Shown in pieces: positions 23,210-32,898 of a stretch of DNA of 64,000 bases (position 1 is its first letter; each line of letters opens with the position of its first letter). The notes beneath the pieces are model-generated. The model was not told the DNA's origin. It was given only the letters and a program-made list of their open reading frames with translations, and did not search any database. Origin of the DNA: Mycolicibacterium sp. P1-18 (GTDB lineage: Bacteria > Actinomycetota > Actinomycetes > Mycobacteriales > Mycobacteriaceae); NCBI RefSeq assembly GCF_008329535.1, contig NZ_NPKR01000003.1, positions 434,001-498,000 on the forward strand. Direction: 5' to 3'. The position numbers and the translations under genes were made by a program.

Positions 23210-23785
23210 TCAGCCCGCGTCGGGCACGGAGGCGAACCGGCCGGAGTCCAACGCGTCGAGCATCTGCTCGGCAACCCATCGCAGGCCGACGGTGTCGCGA
23301 GGCAGCGTCGCCTGTTCGTACCCGATCAGCAGATACATGCTCCACGAGGCGAAGACGTGCGCCTGGTTCGCGTGCCCGAGAATCTCGAACGCCGCGTCGT
23401 ACATGACGTCGAACCGTCGCTTGTCGACCTCCTGCTGCACCGCGAGGACGTCCTCGTCGAGCGAACTCCAGACGCGGATCGCTGCCTCGGCGCCATGGGG
23501 TAGCGCCAAGGCGTGCTTGACGATCACGTCGATGCGCCGTCGCGGGTCGGGCTCGGCGTAGGCCACGACCATGCCGTCGAGGCGGCGCCGAAGCCAGTGG
23601 CCGATGAGTTCCCGGGTGTAGGCCGACCAGCTGGGAAAGTAGTGATAGAACGACCCCGTGGTCACCCCGAGTCGGTTGCAGACCTCGGCCAACTTGAGAC
23701 CGCCGTACCCGACGTCGGCCAGCACGTCGAGCCCCGTCTCGAAGTACGACTCCCGCGATACCCCTCCCCCCATGGGTGTGAACAC
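23210..23785 (-). CDS. TetR/AcrR family regulator (upstream of FUSC)
   Basis: A 191-residue regulator. The N-terminal HTH reads LADVGYGGLKLAEVCNRLGVTTGSFYHYF, with the TetR-type GSFYHYF recognition helix. The ligand domain has no recognisable specificity. It is cotranscribed with the FUSC exporter, so it probably represses that operon and releases it on sensing the exported compound. GTG 23785 is used; an in-frame ATG four codons in is an equally plausible start. Confidence 0.85.
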   Translation of the reverse strand: MFTPMGGGVSRESYFETGLDVLADVGYGGLKLAEVCNRLGVTTGSFYHYFPSWSAYTRELIGHWLRRRLDGMVVAYAEPDPRRRIDVIVKHALALPHGAEAAIRVWSSLDEDVLAVQQEVDKRRFDVMYDAAFEILGHANQAHVFASWSMYLLIGYEQATLPRDTVGLRWVAEQMLDALDSGRFASVPDAG

Positions 23786-23964
23786 TAGTTGTCGATTCGT
23801 CTACTCAGCCCCATGGGCCGGACGACTCAGCTATGTCTGACTTTTGTAAGAATTGGTCGCCGCACCCCGATTGACGGCTCTGATGGTTTGCTGCAAGCGC
23901 CATTTTCATGGTTCCGCAACCAACTGGCGCAGCTGCGACATCTCGCGTGTGGCACAATTTGACC
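23786..23964. promoter_or_regulatory. divergent promoter region between two TetR genes
   Basis: 179 bases without a gene. A small palindrome ACTAGT lies close to the leftward TetR start. Toward the rightward gene CACAAT sits six bases before GTG 23965, hinting at a leaderless start with a weak -10. No strong operator was found. Confidence 0.3.
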
Positions 23965-24600
23965 GTGCCGTATACCGCGACCCGAGGTCCTGGCCGCCCG
24001 CCCGCAGCGAAGGCGGCGGAGACGCGCGAGCGGATCGTGCGAGCCGCGCGTGAGGTCTTCAGCGAACTCGGCTATGACGCAGCGACGTTCCAGGCGATCG
24101 CCATACGTGCGGATCTGACCCGACCGGCGATCAACCACTACTTCGCCAGCAAGCGCGTGCTCTACGCCGAGGTGGTGGAGAAGACCAACGAGATGGTCGT
24201 CGCGGCGGGCATGGCCAAGGCCGACGGACAGACCTCTCTACTGAAGCGGTTGTCGGCGTTCTTCTCGGCGGCCATGCAGGCCGACTCCCGGGACCGCTCG
24301 GCCGCGGCGTTCCTGGTGACGTCAGTGCTGGAATCTCAGCGGCATCCCGAGCTGAGCCGCGACGAGCACAATTCGTTGAAGACCTCCAGGGCGTTCGTGA
24401 CCTGGGCCGTTACCGAGGCGCTGCAGAGCGGCGAGCTGACCACCGACACCGACGTCTCGACCTTGGTCGAAATGCTCGTAGCGGTCATGTGGGGCATGGG
24501 TTTCTACGCCGGATACGTCGGCGGACACGACGAACTCGGCAACATCGTCGACAAACTGGAGCTACTGCTGGCGAACAAGCTCTGGAAGCTCGCCGAGTAA
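23965..24600 (+). CDS. TetR family regulator (Rv0144-like)
   Basis: A 211-residue regulator. The HTH is ETRERIVRAAREVFSELGY followed by FQAIAIRADLTRPAINHYFASK. It precedes, on the same strand, a methyltransferase, aldehyde dehydrogenase, SDR and quinone oxidoreductase in the order of M. tuberculosis Rv0144-Rv0149, so it is probably the Rv0144 ortholog. GTG 23965 is the preferred start: basic residues RGPGRPPAAK then lead into the HTH, and upstream codons are not TetR-like. Effector unknown. Confidence 0.87.
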   Translation: MPYTATRGPGRPPAAKAAETRERIVRAAREVFSELGYDAATFQAIAIRADLTRPAINHYFASKRVLYAEVVEKTNEMVVAAGMAKADGQTSLLKRLSAFFSAAMQADSRDRSAAAFLVTSVLESQRHPELSRDEHNSLKTSRAFVTWAVTEALQSGELTTDTDVSTLVEMLVAVMWGMGFYAGYVGGHDELGNIVDKLELLLANKLWKLAE

Positions 24601-24672
24601 CTCGGCGCACTTTTGGCAATCGTCGCCCGCAACGAGGCACCCGCTGCCACATAGCACGACTAACTTCCTCGG

Positions 24673-25614
<942 letters not shown>

Positions 25615-25617
<3 letters not shown>

Positions 25618-25634
25618 CCGAAGCCTGTCGGTCA
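25615..25634 (+). terminator. weak inverted repeat TGACCG-N8-CGGTCA after the methyltransferase
   Basis: Six-base arms that begin at the methyltransferase stop codon. No T-run follows, so termination is uncertain; it could instead be an operator in front of the aldehyde dehydrogenase operon. Confidence 0.25.
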
Positions 25635-25711
25635 ACCGGGTGGTTGGTTAGGATCGGGCGCACGCGAGGAGCGGCACGCCTCCCGTAACCACAGGTCAGG
25701 AAGGACTCCCC

Positions 25712-27118
25712 GTGACCACAGAGGCCCCCGCCCCGACGAGCTCACGACCCGGCTCGGCCGACGTGGCAGCTACCGTCGCCCGCCTGCGCACGACGTTCGC
25801 CAGTGGCCGCACGCGCGACGTCGCGTGGCGCAAGCGGCAACTGGAGGGCCTCGAGCGGCTGCTGACCGACAACGAACCCGCCATCGCCGCGGCGCTCGAG
25901 CAGGATCTTGGCCGCAAGCCCTTCGAGGCGTGGCTGGCCGACATCGCCAGCACCGTCGGGGAAGCCAGGGACGCCGCCAAGAACGTCGGCAAGTGGACCA
26001 AGCGCAAACAGCGACTGCTGGAGTTCGCGCAGCTCCCCGGCCGCGGGTGGGTGGAGTACGAGCCCTACGGCACGGTGCTCGTCATCGGCGCCTGGAACTT
26101 CCCGTTCGCCCTGACGCTGGGGCCCGCCATCGGCGCGATCGCCGCCGGCAACACCGTCGTGCTCAAGCCCTCGGAGGTGGCACCGGCGTGCTCGGCGCTG
26201 ATGGCCGAATTGGTCCCGCGCTACCTCGATCCGGACGCGGTCGCCGTCGTCGAGGGTGACGGCGCGGTGAGTCAGGAGCTCATCGCCCAGGGCTTCGACA
26301 AGTTGTGCTTCACCGGCGGCACCGAGATCGGCCGCCGGGTCTACGAGGGGGCGGCCAAGCACCTCACGCCGGTCACGCTGGAACTCGGTGGCAAGAGCCC
26401 GGTGATCGTCGCCGCCGACGCGGACATCGCCGTCGCCGCCAAGCGCATCGCGTGGACCAAGCTGATCAACTCCGGCCAGATCTGCATCGCGCCCGACTAC
26501 GTCCTGGCCGACGCCACCATCCGCGACGAACTGGTCGTCAAGATCGGCGAGGCCGTCGCCACGTTCGAGGCGGGCAGCTCCGGCAAGCGCATCGTCAACG
26601 GACGGCACTTCGACAGGTTGACCACCGCGCTGGCGGCCACCAGGGGCACCGTCGCGTTCGGTGGCGGTTCGGACGCCGCGGCCGTCGAAATCCAGCCGAC
26701 CGTCGTCGTCGACCCCGCCCTGGACGAGCCACTGATGACCGACGAGATCTTCGGCCCCATCCTGCCGATCGTGACGGTCCAATCACTGGACGAGGCAATC
26801 GCTTTCGTCAACGCCCGCCCCAAGCCGCTGGCGGCCTACCTGTTCACCAAGTCGAAGGTCGTGCGGGAGCGGGTCGTCAAGGAGGTGTCGGCGGGCGGCA
26901 TGCTCGTCAACCATCTGCTGTTCCAGTTCACCACCGCCAAGCTGCCGTTCGGCGGCGTCGGACCGTCGGGCATGGGCGCCTACCACGGCAAGTTCGGGTT
27001 CGAGGAGTTCAGCCACCGCAAGTCGGTGCTGACCAAGCCGACCCGACCCGACTTAACAGCCATCATCTACCCGCCGTATACAGAGAAGGCGTGGAAGCTC
27101 GCGCGCAGATTGTTCTAG
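25712..27118 (+). CDS. aldehyde dehydrogenase, class 3-like (Rv0147-like)
   Basis: A 468-residue NAD(P)-dependent dehydrogenase that oxidises aldehydes to acids. The catalytic pair is Glu224 (TLELGGKSP) and Cys258 (NSGQICIAPDYV); GAWNFPF and CFTGGTEIGRRV mark the cofactor site. The short length and the C-terminal FQFTTAKLPFGGVGPSGMGAYHGKFGFEEFSHRK are typical of class 3/fatty-aldehyde dehydrogenases, so long-chain or aromatic aldehydes are plausible substrates. The C-terminal basic/hydrophobic tail (EKAWKLARRLF) may touch the membrane. First gene of a tight run through 30172. Confidence 0.93.
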   Translation: MTTEAPAPTSSRPGSADVAATVARLRTTFASGRTRDVAWRKRQLEGLERLLTDNEPAIAAALEQDLGRKPFEAWLADIASTVGEARDAAKNVGKWTKRKQRLLEFAQLPGRGWVEYEPYGTVLVIGAWNFPFALTLGPAIGAIAAGNTVVLKPSEVAPACSALMAELVPRYLDPDAVAVVEGDGAVSQELIAQGFDKLCFTGGTEIGRRVYEGAAKHLTPVTLELGGKSPVIVAADADIAVAAKRIAWTKLINSGQICIAPDYVLADATIRDELVVKIGEAVATFEAGSSGKRIVNGRHFDRLTTALAATRGTVAFGGGSDAAAVEIQPTVVVDPALDEPLMTDEIFGPILPIVTVQSLDEAIAFVNARPKPLAAYLFTKSKVVRERVVKEVSAGGMLVNHLLFQFTTAKLPFGGVGPSGMGAYHGKFGFEEFSHRKSVLTKPTRPDLTAIIYPPYTEKAWKLARRLF

Positions 27119-27151
27119 CGCGTCAACGAAGACCGAGAGAAGAGGAACGCA

Positions 27152-28015
27152 ATGCCCGGAGTGCAGGATCGCGTCATCGTCGTCACCGGAGCCGGTGGTG
27201 GTCTCGGACGTGAATACGCCCTGACCCTCGCCCGCGAGGGTGCCAGCGTCGTGGTCAACGACCTGGGTGGATCCCGCGACGGATCCGGTGCCGGATCGGC
27301 CATGGCCGACCAGGTGGTTACCGAGATCAAGGAGGCCGGTGGCCGCGCGGTCGCGAACTACGACTCCGTCGCCGAACCCGAGGGCGCCGAGAACATCATC
27401 AAGACGGCGATCGACGAGTTCGGCGCCGTCCACGGCGTGGTCAGCAACGCGGGCATCCTGCGCGACGGCACGTTCCACAAGATGACCTTCGAGAACTGGG
27501 ACGCCGTCCTCAAGGTGCACCTCTACGGCGGATACAACGTGCTGCGCGCGGCATGGCCGCACTTCCGGGAGCAGAGCTTTGGCCGCGTCGTGGTCGCCAC
27601 CTCGACCAGCGGACTGTTCGGCAACTTCGGCCAGGCCAACTACGGCGCCGCCAAGCTGGGTCTCGTCGGCCTCATCAACACGCTGGCCCAGGAAGGCGCG
27701 AAGTACAACATCAAGGCCAACGCCGTCGCGCCCATCGCCGCCACCCGCATGACGCAGGACATCCTGCCGCCCGAGGTGTTCGAGAAGCTGACGCCGGAGT
27801 ACGTCGCCCCGGTGGTGGCCTACCTGTGCACCGAGGAAGTGCCCGACACCGACTCGATCTTCATCGTCGGCGGCGGCAAGGTGCAGCGCACCGCGCTGTT
27901 CCAGAACGACGGCGTCACCTTCTCCGAGGTGCCGTCGGTCGACGACGTGGCCGGCAAGTGGGGCGAGATCACCGACCTCTCGGCGGCGCAGTCGGCCAGC
28001 TTCAAGCTCGGCTGA
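27152..28015 (+). CDS. SDR family dehydrogenase, MFE-2-like (Rv0148-like)
   Basis: A 287-residue short-chain dehydrogenase resembling the (3R)-hydroxyacyl-CoA dehydrogenase part of peroxisomal multifunctional enzyme 2. The Rossmann start is VTGAGGGLGREYA, with the MFE-2-type VVNDLGGSRDGSG insertion; NAG is SNAGILRD; the catalytic triad includes Ser in TSTSGLFGNFGQ and Tyr/Lys in NYGAAKLG. A role in fatty-acyl or related beta-oxidation is likely. Placed 33 bases after the aldehyde dehydrogenase and 5 bases before the quinone oxidoreductase, in Rv0147-Rv0149 order. Confidence 0.9.
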   Translation: MPGVQDRVIVVTGAGGGLGREYALTLAREGASVVVNDLGGSRDGSGAGSAMADQVVTEIKEAGGRAVANYDSVAEPEGAENIIKTAIDEFGAVHGVVSNAGILRDGTFHKMTFENWDAVLKVHLYGGYNVLRAAWPHFREQSFGRVVVATSTSGLFGNFGQANYGAAKLGLVGLINTLAQEGAKYNIKANAVAPIAATRMTQDILPPEVFEKLTPEYVAPVVAYLCTEEVPDTDSIFIVGGGKVQRTALFQNDGVTFSEVPSVDDVAGKWGEITDLSAAQSASFKLG

Positions 28016-28020
28016 CCGCC

Positions 28021-28986
28021 GTGAAGGCGCTTGTCGCGCAGAGCCTTTCCGGTCCTGACGGTCTGGTCTTCACCGACGTCGACGAACCAAGTGGTGACGG
28101 CAACGTCGTCGTCGACGTCGGTGCGGCCGGGGTCAGCTTCCCCGATCTGCTGCTCATCAAGGGCGAGTACCAGCTCAAGCTCGATCCGCCGTTCGTGCCC
28201 GGCACCGAGGTGGCGGGTGTCGTCCGCTCCGCGCCGGAGGGCTCGGGTTTCGCGGTGGGACAACGGGTTACGGGGTTGAGCATGCTGGGTGCCTGGGCCG
28301 AACGGGTGGCGCTGCCGCCGGCGAGCGTGCTGCCCACCCCCGACGGCGTCGACGACGGCGCGGCGGTGTGCCTGCTGGGCAACTACTACACGATGTACTT
28401 CGGGTTGGTCCGCCGCGGCGGGCTGAGGGCCGGTGAGACGGTGCTGGTGCTCGGCTCGGCGGGTGGCGTCGGTACTGCCGCCATTCAGATCGCGAAGGCG
28501 TTGGGCGCGAGGGTGATCGCGATGGTGCACCGGCCGGGTGCAACGGAGTTCGTCGAGTCGCTCGGGGCCGACGTGGTGCTGCCGCTCACCGACGGGTGGG
28601 CGCAAGCCGTGCGGGAGCACACCGACGGCCGAGGGGTCGACCTCGTCGTGGACCCGGTGGGCGGTGACGCGTTCGACGACGCGATCCGCGTGCTGGCCAC
28701 CGAGGGCCGGCTGTTGGTGGTGGGCTTCGCGTCCGGCGGCGGCATTCCCACGGTGAAGGTGAACCGGCTGCTGCTGCGCAACGTCAGCGTCGTGGGCGTC
28801 GGTCTGGGCGAGTTCATCAACCGCACCCCCGGTGCTCAAGCGGAGATCGGCGCCGGGCTCGGGAAACTGGTGGACGCCGGACTGCGGCCACCGCCGCCCG
28901 TGCGCTACCCGCTGTCCGACGGCCGGGCGGCGCTCGAGAGCCTGGCGTCCGGTGGGGTGCGGGGCAAGGTGGTGCTGGAACCATGA
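28021..28986 (+). CDS. NADPH:quinone oxidoreductase family protein (Rv0149-like)
   Basis: A 321-residue zinc-free medium-chain reductase. N-terminal GroES-like fold with PGTEVAGVV; Rossmann motif VLVLGSAGGVGTAAIQIAKALGARVI; then DLVVDPVGGDAFDDAIRVL, typical of quinone oxidoreductases. It probably reduces quinones or alpha,beta-unsaturated carbonyls. GTG 28021 is taken because it opens directly on VKALVAQSLSGPD, the family N-terminus. It ends in ATGA shared with the next gene. Confidence 0.9.
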   Translation: MKALVAQSLSGPDGLVFTDVDEPSGDGNVVVDVGAAGVSFPDLLLIKGEYQLKLDPPFVPGTEVAGVVRSAPEGSGFAVGQRVTGLSMLGAWAERVALPPASVLPTPDGVDDGAAVCLLGNYYTMYFGLVRRGGLRAGETVLVLGSAGGVGTAAIQIAKALGARVIAMVHRPGATEFVESLGADVVLPLTDGWAQAVREHTDGRGVDLVVDPVGGDAFDDAIRVLATEGRLLVVGFASGGGIPTVKVNRLLLRNVSVVGVGLGEFINRTPGAQAEIGAGLGKLVDAGLRPPPPVRYPLSDGRAALESLASGGVRGKVVLEP

Positions 28987-29693
28987 CGAGGTTGCCCCGG
29001 GCACTGGCATTCGACGTCTTCGGCACGGTCGTCGACTGGCGCAGCAGCATCATCGGCGAACTCGAGATGTTCGGCGAACGCCATGGCGTGGCACAGGATT
29101 GGGCGGCCTTCGCCGACGCGTGGCGGGCGGGCTATCCAGCGGCGATGGATCGGGTGCGCCGCGGGGAGCTGCCGTGGCTGAAGATCGACGCGCTGCACCG
29201 GCTGATCCTCGACGACCTGCTCGACGGTGCCGGCCTCGGTGAAGTGCCCGACGGCGAGGTCGCCGAGCTGAACCTGGCGTGGCATCGGCTGGACCCGTGG
29301 CCGGATTCGGTGGCGGGTCTGACGCAGTTGAAGCAGAACTTCGTCATCACCACGTTGTCGAACGGGAACCTGTCGCTGCTGACCAACATGGCCAAGCGGG
29401 CCGGGTTGCCATGGGATTGCGTGATCTCCGCGGAGCTGTTCCGCCACTACAAGCCGGATCCCGAGGCCTATCTCGGCTGCGCCGACCTGTTGGACGTGGC
29501 GCCGGGTGAGCTGATGCTGGTGGCCGCACATCCCAGCGATCTGCGGGCGGCGCGGGACGCCGGCCTGATGACCGGTTACGTGGCTCGGCCGCTGGAGCGG
29601 GGTCCGGGGCGCCCGTCGCCGACGGTGGAGGACGGCGAGTTCGACGTCGTGGCCGGAGACTTCTTAGAACTGGCTGCCAGACTCGTCCCATGA
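28983..29693 (+). CDS. haloacid dehalogenase type II-like hydrolase
   Basis: A 236-residue HAD-superfamily protein of the L-2-haloacid dehalogenase type. The nucleophile is Asp11 in AFDVFGTVVDW; motif II is TTLSNGN, motif III the Lys in FRHYKPDPEAYL, and the C-terminal acidic motif is replaced by VAAHPSDLRAARDAG, as in true dehalogenases. It may dehalogenate 2-haloacids or hydrolyse another small substrate. The start overlaps the upstream stop by four bases and its own stop overlaps the DUF456 start, so it belongs to the same operon. Confidence 0.88.
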   Translation: MTRLPRALAFDVFGTVVDWRSSIIGELEMFGERHGVAQDWAAFADAWRAGYPAAMDRVRRGELPWLKIDALHRLILDDLLDGAGLGEVPDGEVAELNLAWHRLDPWPDSVAGLTQLKQNFVITTLSNGNLSLLTNMAKRAGLPWDCVISAELFRHYKPDPEAYLGCADLLDVAPGELMLVAAHPSDLRAARDAGLMTGYVARPLERGPGRPSPTVEDGEFDVVAGDFLELAARLVP

Positions 29694-30172
29694 ACGGCGT
29701 GGAGACCCTGCTGGTTGCGGTGGCGATCGCGGTGGGCCTGGTGGGCATCCTGGTGCCGTTGATTCCGGGAAGCATTCTGATCTTCGCGGCCATCGGGGTG
29801 TGGGCCTACGTCGAGGGAACGACGGCTGCGTGGGTGACGTTCGGCGTCGCCGCGGCGATTCTGGCCGCGGCGCTGCTGGTCAAGTACCTGTGGCCGATGA
29901 AGCGGATGCGGCGCGCCGACGTCGGTACCTCCAGCCTGCTGGCCGGTGGTGTGCTGGGCGTCGTCGGCTTCTTCGTGGTTCCCGTCGTCGGGCTGGTGCT
30001 CGGCTTCGTGCTCGGGGTGTTCCTCGCCGAGCTGACGGTGCGAGGCAACTCGCGGCTGGCGTGGGCGTCGACGGTGCACGCGATCAAGGGCGTCGCGCTG
30101 TCGGTGGGCGTCGAGCTGGCGGGCGCGCTGCTCGCGACGGTGGTGTGGGTGGTCGGGGCGTTGATCGTCTGA
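29690..30172 (+). CDS. DUF456 membrane protein
   Basis: A 160-residue protein with about four membrane segments (~5-45, 50-65, 80-115, 133-158) and the family features GILVPLIPGSILIF and GFVLGVFLAEL. Glycine-rich helices are typical of DUF456; function is unknown. ATGA overlap with the dehalogenase gene. Last gene of the rightward run; a repeat-bearing gap follows. Confidence 0.85.
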   Translation: MNGVETLLVAVAIAVGLVGILVPLIPGSILIFAAIGVWAYVEGTTAAWVTFGVAAAILAAALLVKYLWPMKRMRRADVGTSSLLAGGVLGVVGFFVVPVVGLVLGFVLGVFLAELTVRGNSRLAWASTVHAIKGVALSVGVELAGALLATVVWVVGALIV

Positions 30173-30176
30173 GGCC

Positions 30177-30231
30177 GTGCGCGGATTTCCGGTGGGGACC
30201 TAGTTGCCCGCCTCTGAGCGAATTCGGCGGG
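30177..30231. repeat. direct repeat copy 1 (~55 bp)
   Basis: Nearly identical to the copy at 30284-30339 (one substitution, one extra G). It contains the core CCGCCTCTGAGCGAATTC. It lies downstream of the small gene at 30308-30625 and duplicates that gene's 3' end plus about 24 bases beyond its stop. Confidence 0.85.
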
Positions 30232-30283
30232 GTTCGGCAGACGCGGCGTGGGGAAGTTCGCGCCGATGTCGTCGGTCTGACCG

Positions 30284-30339
30284 GTGCGCGGATTTCTGGT
30301 GGGGGACCTAGTTGCCCGCCTCTGAGCGAATTCGGCGGG
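30284..30339. repeat. direct repeat copy 2 (~56 bp), overlapping a gene end
   Basis: Second copy of the unit at 30177-30231. On the minus strand it encodes the last ~10 residues and stop of the small gene ending at 30308. Confidence 0.85.
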
Positions 30340-30625
30340 CTTCTTCGCGGAGCGCCAGGACGCGATGGTGAATGCGGTACTCCGTTGCCCGCGGGATGTC
30401 GTCCCACGCGGCGTACACCGCGCGCCGCCGCCGGAACACCCGGCCGTGTTCCATCTCCCATCGCAACGCATCAGACACTGACTTCGGTGGATGGCCGACG
30501 ATCAAGAAGCCTTGCTCGGTCAGCCCGGCGATGAGGTCCGTGATGCTGGTTGGACCGTGCTGAAGCAAGAACATGGTGAGCGCGTAACGGAGTTCGGTGC
30601 CGCGTAACGTCCCGGTGTCGTCCAT
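30308..30625 (-). CDS. small winged-helix-like hypothetical protein
   Basis: A 105-residue protein, not recognised as a named family. Residues ~8-75 read as a winged-helix: LRYALTMFLLQHGPTSITDLIAGLTEQGF, then SVSDALRWEMEHGRVFRRRRAVYAAW, a likely recognition helix and basic wing. The last ~10 residues lie in a repeat also found downstream and, inverted, upstream. ATG 30625 is chosen because upstream codons in this frame are of low quality and run through the inverted repeat copy. It may be a DNA-binding protein; partner and target are unknown. Confidence 0.6.
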   Translation of the reverse strand: MDDTGTLRGTELRYALTMFLLQHGPTSITDLIAGLTEQGFLIVGHPPKSVSDALRWEMEHGRVFRRRRAVYAAWDDIPRATEYRIHHRVLALREEARRIRSEAGN

Positions 30626-30656
30626 GGCGTGACGATGGCACGCATCCCTGACACGT

Positions 30657-30679
30657 CCGAATTCGCTCAGAGGCGGGCA
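30657..30679. repeat. inverted 23-bp copy of the repeat core
   Basis: Exact reverse complement of the 23-base core in the two direct copies, 31 bases upstream of the small gene's start. The gene is therefore flanked on both sides by the same motif in opposite orientation. Confidence 0.8.
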
Positions 30680-30752
30680 GGGGCATGTTCTCTCGGGAAG
30701 GTCGACGGCCAACGCCCGCCCGTGCACGTCTCCGTCGTGGGAGCATGCGCAG

Positions 30753-31898
30753 ATGACGTCGTCGGAGGATCCGGAGCAGCGCATCGCTGACCTGGAGAAG
30801 CAGCTCGCCGACGCTCGCCGCATCGCCGACCTCGAAGCGCAGCTGGCCGAGGCGCGGGCGCGGCAGAAGACCGGCCCGTCAACCAATCAGATGTCCGACG
30901 TGTTCGAGGTGTTGCCGAACCTTCGGCCCGGCATGGGTGGCGTGCCCGCCGCGCCCGTGGACACCCGACTGGCCGACGCACCCCGCCGCGTTCCGTTGAG
31001 ATTCGTGCTCGCCGAGCTGCTGCCGTTCCGTTGGTGGTATCTCTTCACCTTCTTCATGGTGGCGATCCCGCCGATCATCGTGTGGATCATGAATCCGCAG
31101 CTGCTGGCCCCGGCGGCCGTCGCGGCGCTGGTGCTCGTCTACGGAGTGCAGTTCCGGACGGCACGACGGCGGTTGGCGCTTTTGCGATGGGGTCGCGTCG
31201 CCGAGGTCGTCGGCGTCGACGTCAGTTCCCGGGCAACCTATTACGGCGGCACCACCTACTCGAACGTGTGGCTTCCGCAGGCGCACGGCTGGACGGTGAC
31301 GCGCCAGCTGTGGAGCGGCCCCAGCACCACCACGGTGGTCCGGTACGTACTCGACGGCTATCGCGGCGAGCTCAGGGTGAAGGGCCGTTCGTACGACGAC
31401 GGCGTGATCCTGGCCGACACCCGCCATCCGGAGCGCGCGCTGTGCGTGAGTTCGTTCCCCTACGACCTCGACCGGAACGAGTCGGGCGATTGGACCGGCC
31501 GACTGCGTGTCCGCCTGGTGGTCGGCATGGTGGTCTGGGTGCTGGTGGTCGCTGGCTGGTTGGGTGGCGCGGTCTGGATCAGCACCGGCGCCGCGGCCCG
31601 AATGATGGCCGAGCAGAGTGCCGTCCGACTCGATCCCGGCGGTACCGTCAGGCTCTCCGACAGCGGACCGCAGACGGTGTACTGCAACGACGGCCACCTC
31701 GTCGTGAGCGGCGGAGCCACCCCCGTCACGGTGCACGGCCACTGCGCCAGCCTCGAAGTCGCCGGGATCGACGCCGTCGTCACCGTCGACTCAGTCGACG
31801 TCATCACCCTCGGCGGCATCGACAACCACGTCACATATCACTCCGGCACCCCTAAGATCGTCTCGAGCGGGATCGACAACACCGCCATCCGCGGCTGA
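30753..31898 (+). CDS. membrane protein with coiled-coil N-terminus and DUF3060-like C-terminus
   Basis: A 381-residue protein. Residues 10-38 are a heptad-like duplicated segment (IADLEKQLADARR / IADLEAQLAEARA). Two membrane helices lie at ~92-112 and 115-133, a cytoplasmic domain follows (~135-245), then a third helix (~252-276). The C-terminal ~100 residues resemble the mycobacterial DUF3060 beta-repeat domain (VYCNDGHLVVSGG, VHGHCASLEVAGIDAVVTVDSVDVITLGGIDNHV in outline) and should lie outside the membrane. Function unknown; two cysteines in the repeat could pair. Confidence 0.75.
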   Translation: MTSSEDPEQRIADLEKQLADARRIADLEAQLAEARARQKTGPSTNQMSDVFEVLPNLRPGMGGVPAAPVDTRLADAPRRVPLRFVLAELLPFRWWYLFTFFMVAIPPIIVWIMNPQLLAPAAVAALVLVYGVQFRTARRRLALLRWGRVAEVVGVDVSSRATYYGGTTYSNVWLPQAHGWTVTRQLWSGPSTTTVVRYVLDGYRGELRVKGRSYDDGVILADTRHPERALCVSSFPYDLDRNESGDWTGRLRVRLVVGMVVWVLVVAGWLGGAVWISTGAAARMMAEQSAVRLDPGGTVRLSDSGPQTVYCNDGHLVVSGGATPVTVHGHCASLEVAGIDAVVTVDSVDVITLGGIDNHVTYHSGTPKIVSSGIDNTAIRG

Positions 31899-31912
31899 GA
31901 CGAAGGATTGCC

Positions 31913-32233
31913 ATGTCCGAAACGAAGATCACGGTCATCTACGACAACCCGGCCGATCCCGAGGCGTTCGAATCAGCCTACGAGACAGAGCAATTGGAGG
32001 CGGCCCGCGTGATTCCCGGTCACATTCGCTTCGAGACGTCGAAGGTGTGGCCGAAGGAGGACGGGTCTCCGACCCCGGCCTACCGGATGATCGACCTGTA
32101 CTACCCGGACTACGACGCCGCGAGTGTCGCCGTGACCACCCCGGAGGCCGGCGCCTTCTTCCAGGCCATGGCGAAGCTGTCCACCGGAGGTGTCCGCGTG
32201 CTGTTCTCCGACGTCGAAATCCCGTCGCACTGA
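31913..32233 (+). CDS. EthD family protein
   Basis: A 106-residue single EthD domain (ferredoxin-like dimeric barrel): ITVIYDNPADPEAFESAYETEQLEAARVIPGHIRFE in outline and YRMIDLYYPDYDAASVAVTTPEAGAFFQAM. EthD was found with the ethyl tert-butyl ether P450 system of Rhodococcus; most homologs have no known reaction. AAGGA lies before ATG 31913. It converges with the TetR gene, 13 bases apart. Confidence 0.82.
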   Translation: MSETKITVIYDNPADPEAFESAYETEQLEAARVIPGHIRFETSKVWPKEDGSPTPAYRMIDLYYPDYDAASVAVTTPEAGAFFQAMAKLSTGGVRVLFSDVEIPSH

Positions 32234-32246
32234 GTTCTTTTCAGGT

Positions 32247-32828
32247 CTAGACGACACCGCACATCGCCTCGGCGAAGGACCACAGGCGCTGCTCCACCTG
32301 GTCGGCGGTCAGGGCTCCGGCCACCACCGAACCGGAGTAACCGTCCTCGAGCGCGATGAAGTCCTCGGCGATCACGAACGCGTCGTCGCGCAAAGCGAAG
32401 ACCCCGGCGCGGGTGCCGTCGTCGAGGATCTCGCGATAGATCGTCACCTGGTCGATCGTGAAGGCCTGCCACCGCTCGAGCTGCGTCGGCTCGCGCAATA
32501 CGTAGGGATGCAGCTCGATCAGCAGCCGGGTGGTGTCGAGCTGATGCCGGGCCCTCGGGACCCCACTGGCGATGCACGCTCGTAGTCGGTCGCGCGGATC
32601 GTCGACGGCGTTCACCGCTGCACGCCGCGCTTCGCAGTACTCCGCGGCCGACACGGCGAACGCCTCGTCGAACAGCTCGTAGATGTCCGAATAGTGGTAC
32701 AGCACGCCCGGCGGCGTCAGCCCGGCCGCACCCGCCACGTCGGCGAGGCGTAGCTGGGCGATCCCTCGCTCCAGCAGTGCGGCTCGGCCGGCGTCCATGA
32801 TCAACGCGCGCTTGCCCTTTCGGGTCAT
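32247..32828 (-). CDS. TetR family regulator (BetI-like), divergent from nitrilase
   Basis: A 193-residue regulator. The HTH is KRALIMDAGRAALLERGIAQLRLADVAGAAGLTPPGVLYHYSD in outline; the C-terminal domain resembles BetI-type regulators. ATG 32828 (MTRKGKRAL) is the likely start since a basic arm then leads into the HTH. It faces the carbon-nitrogen hydrolase gene, and the palindrome at 32899-32918 is its probable target. Confidence 0.85.
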   Translation of the reverse strand: MTRKGKRALIMDAGRAALLERGIAQLRLADVAGAAGLTPPGVLYHYSDIYELFDEAFAVSAAEYCEARRAAVNAVDDPRDRLRACIASGVPRARHQLDTTRLLIELHPYVLREPTQLERWQAFTIDQVTIYREILDDGTRAGVFALRDDAFVIAEDFIALEDGYSGSVVAGALTADQVEQRLWSFAEAMCGVV

Positions 32829-32898
32829 CGGGCCACTCCTCCTCGGCTCGGCACCTGCTGCTCGTCCGTTGACACTACTCACCGGCCGGGGGTACCGT

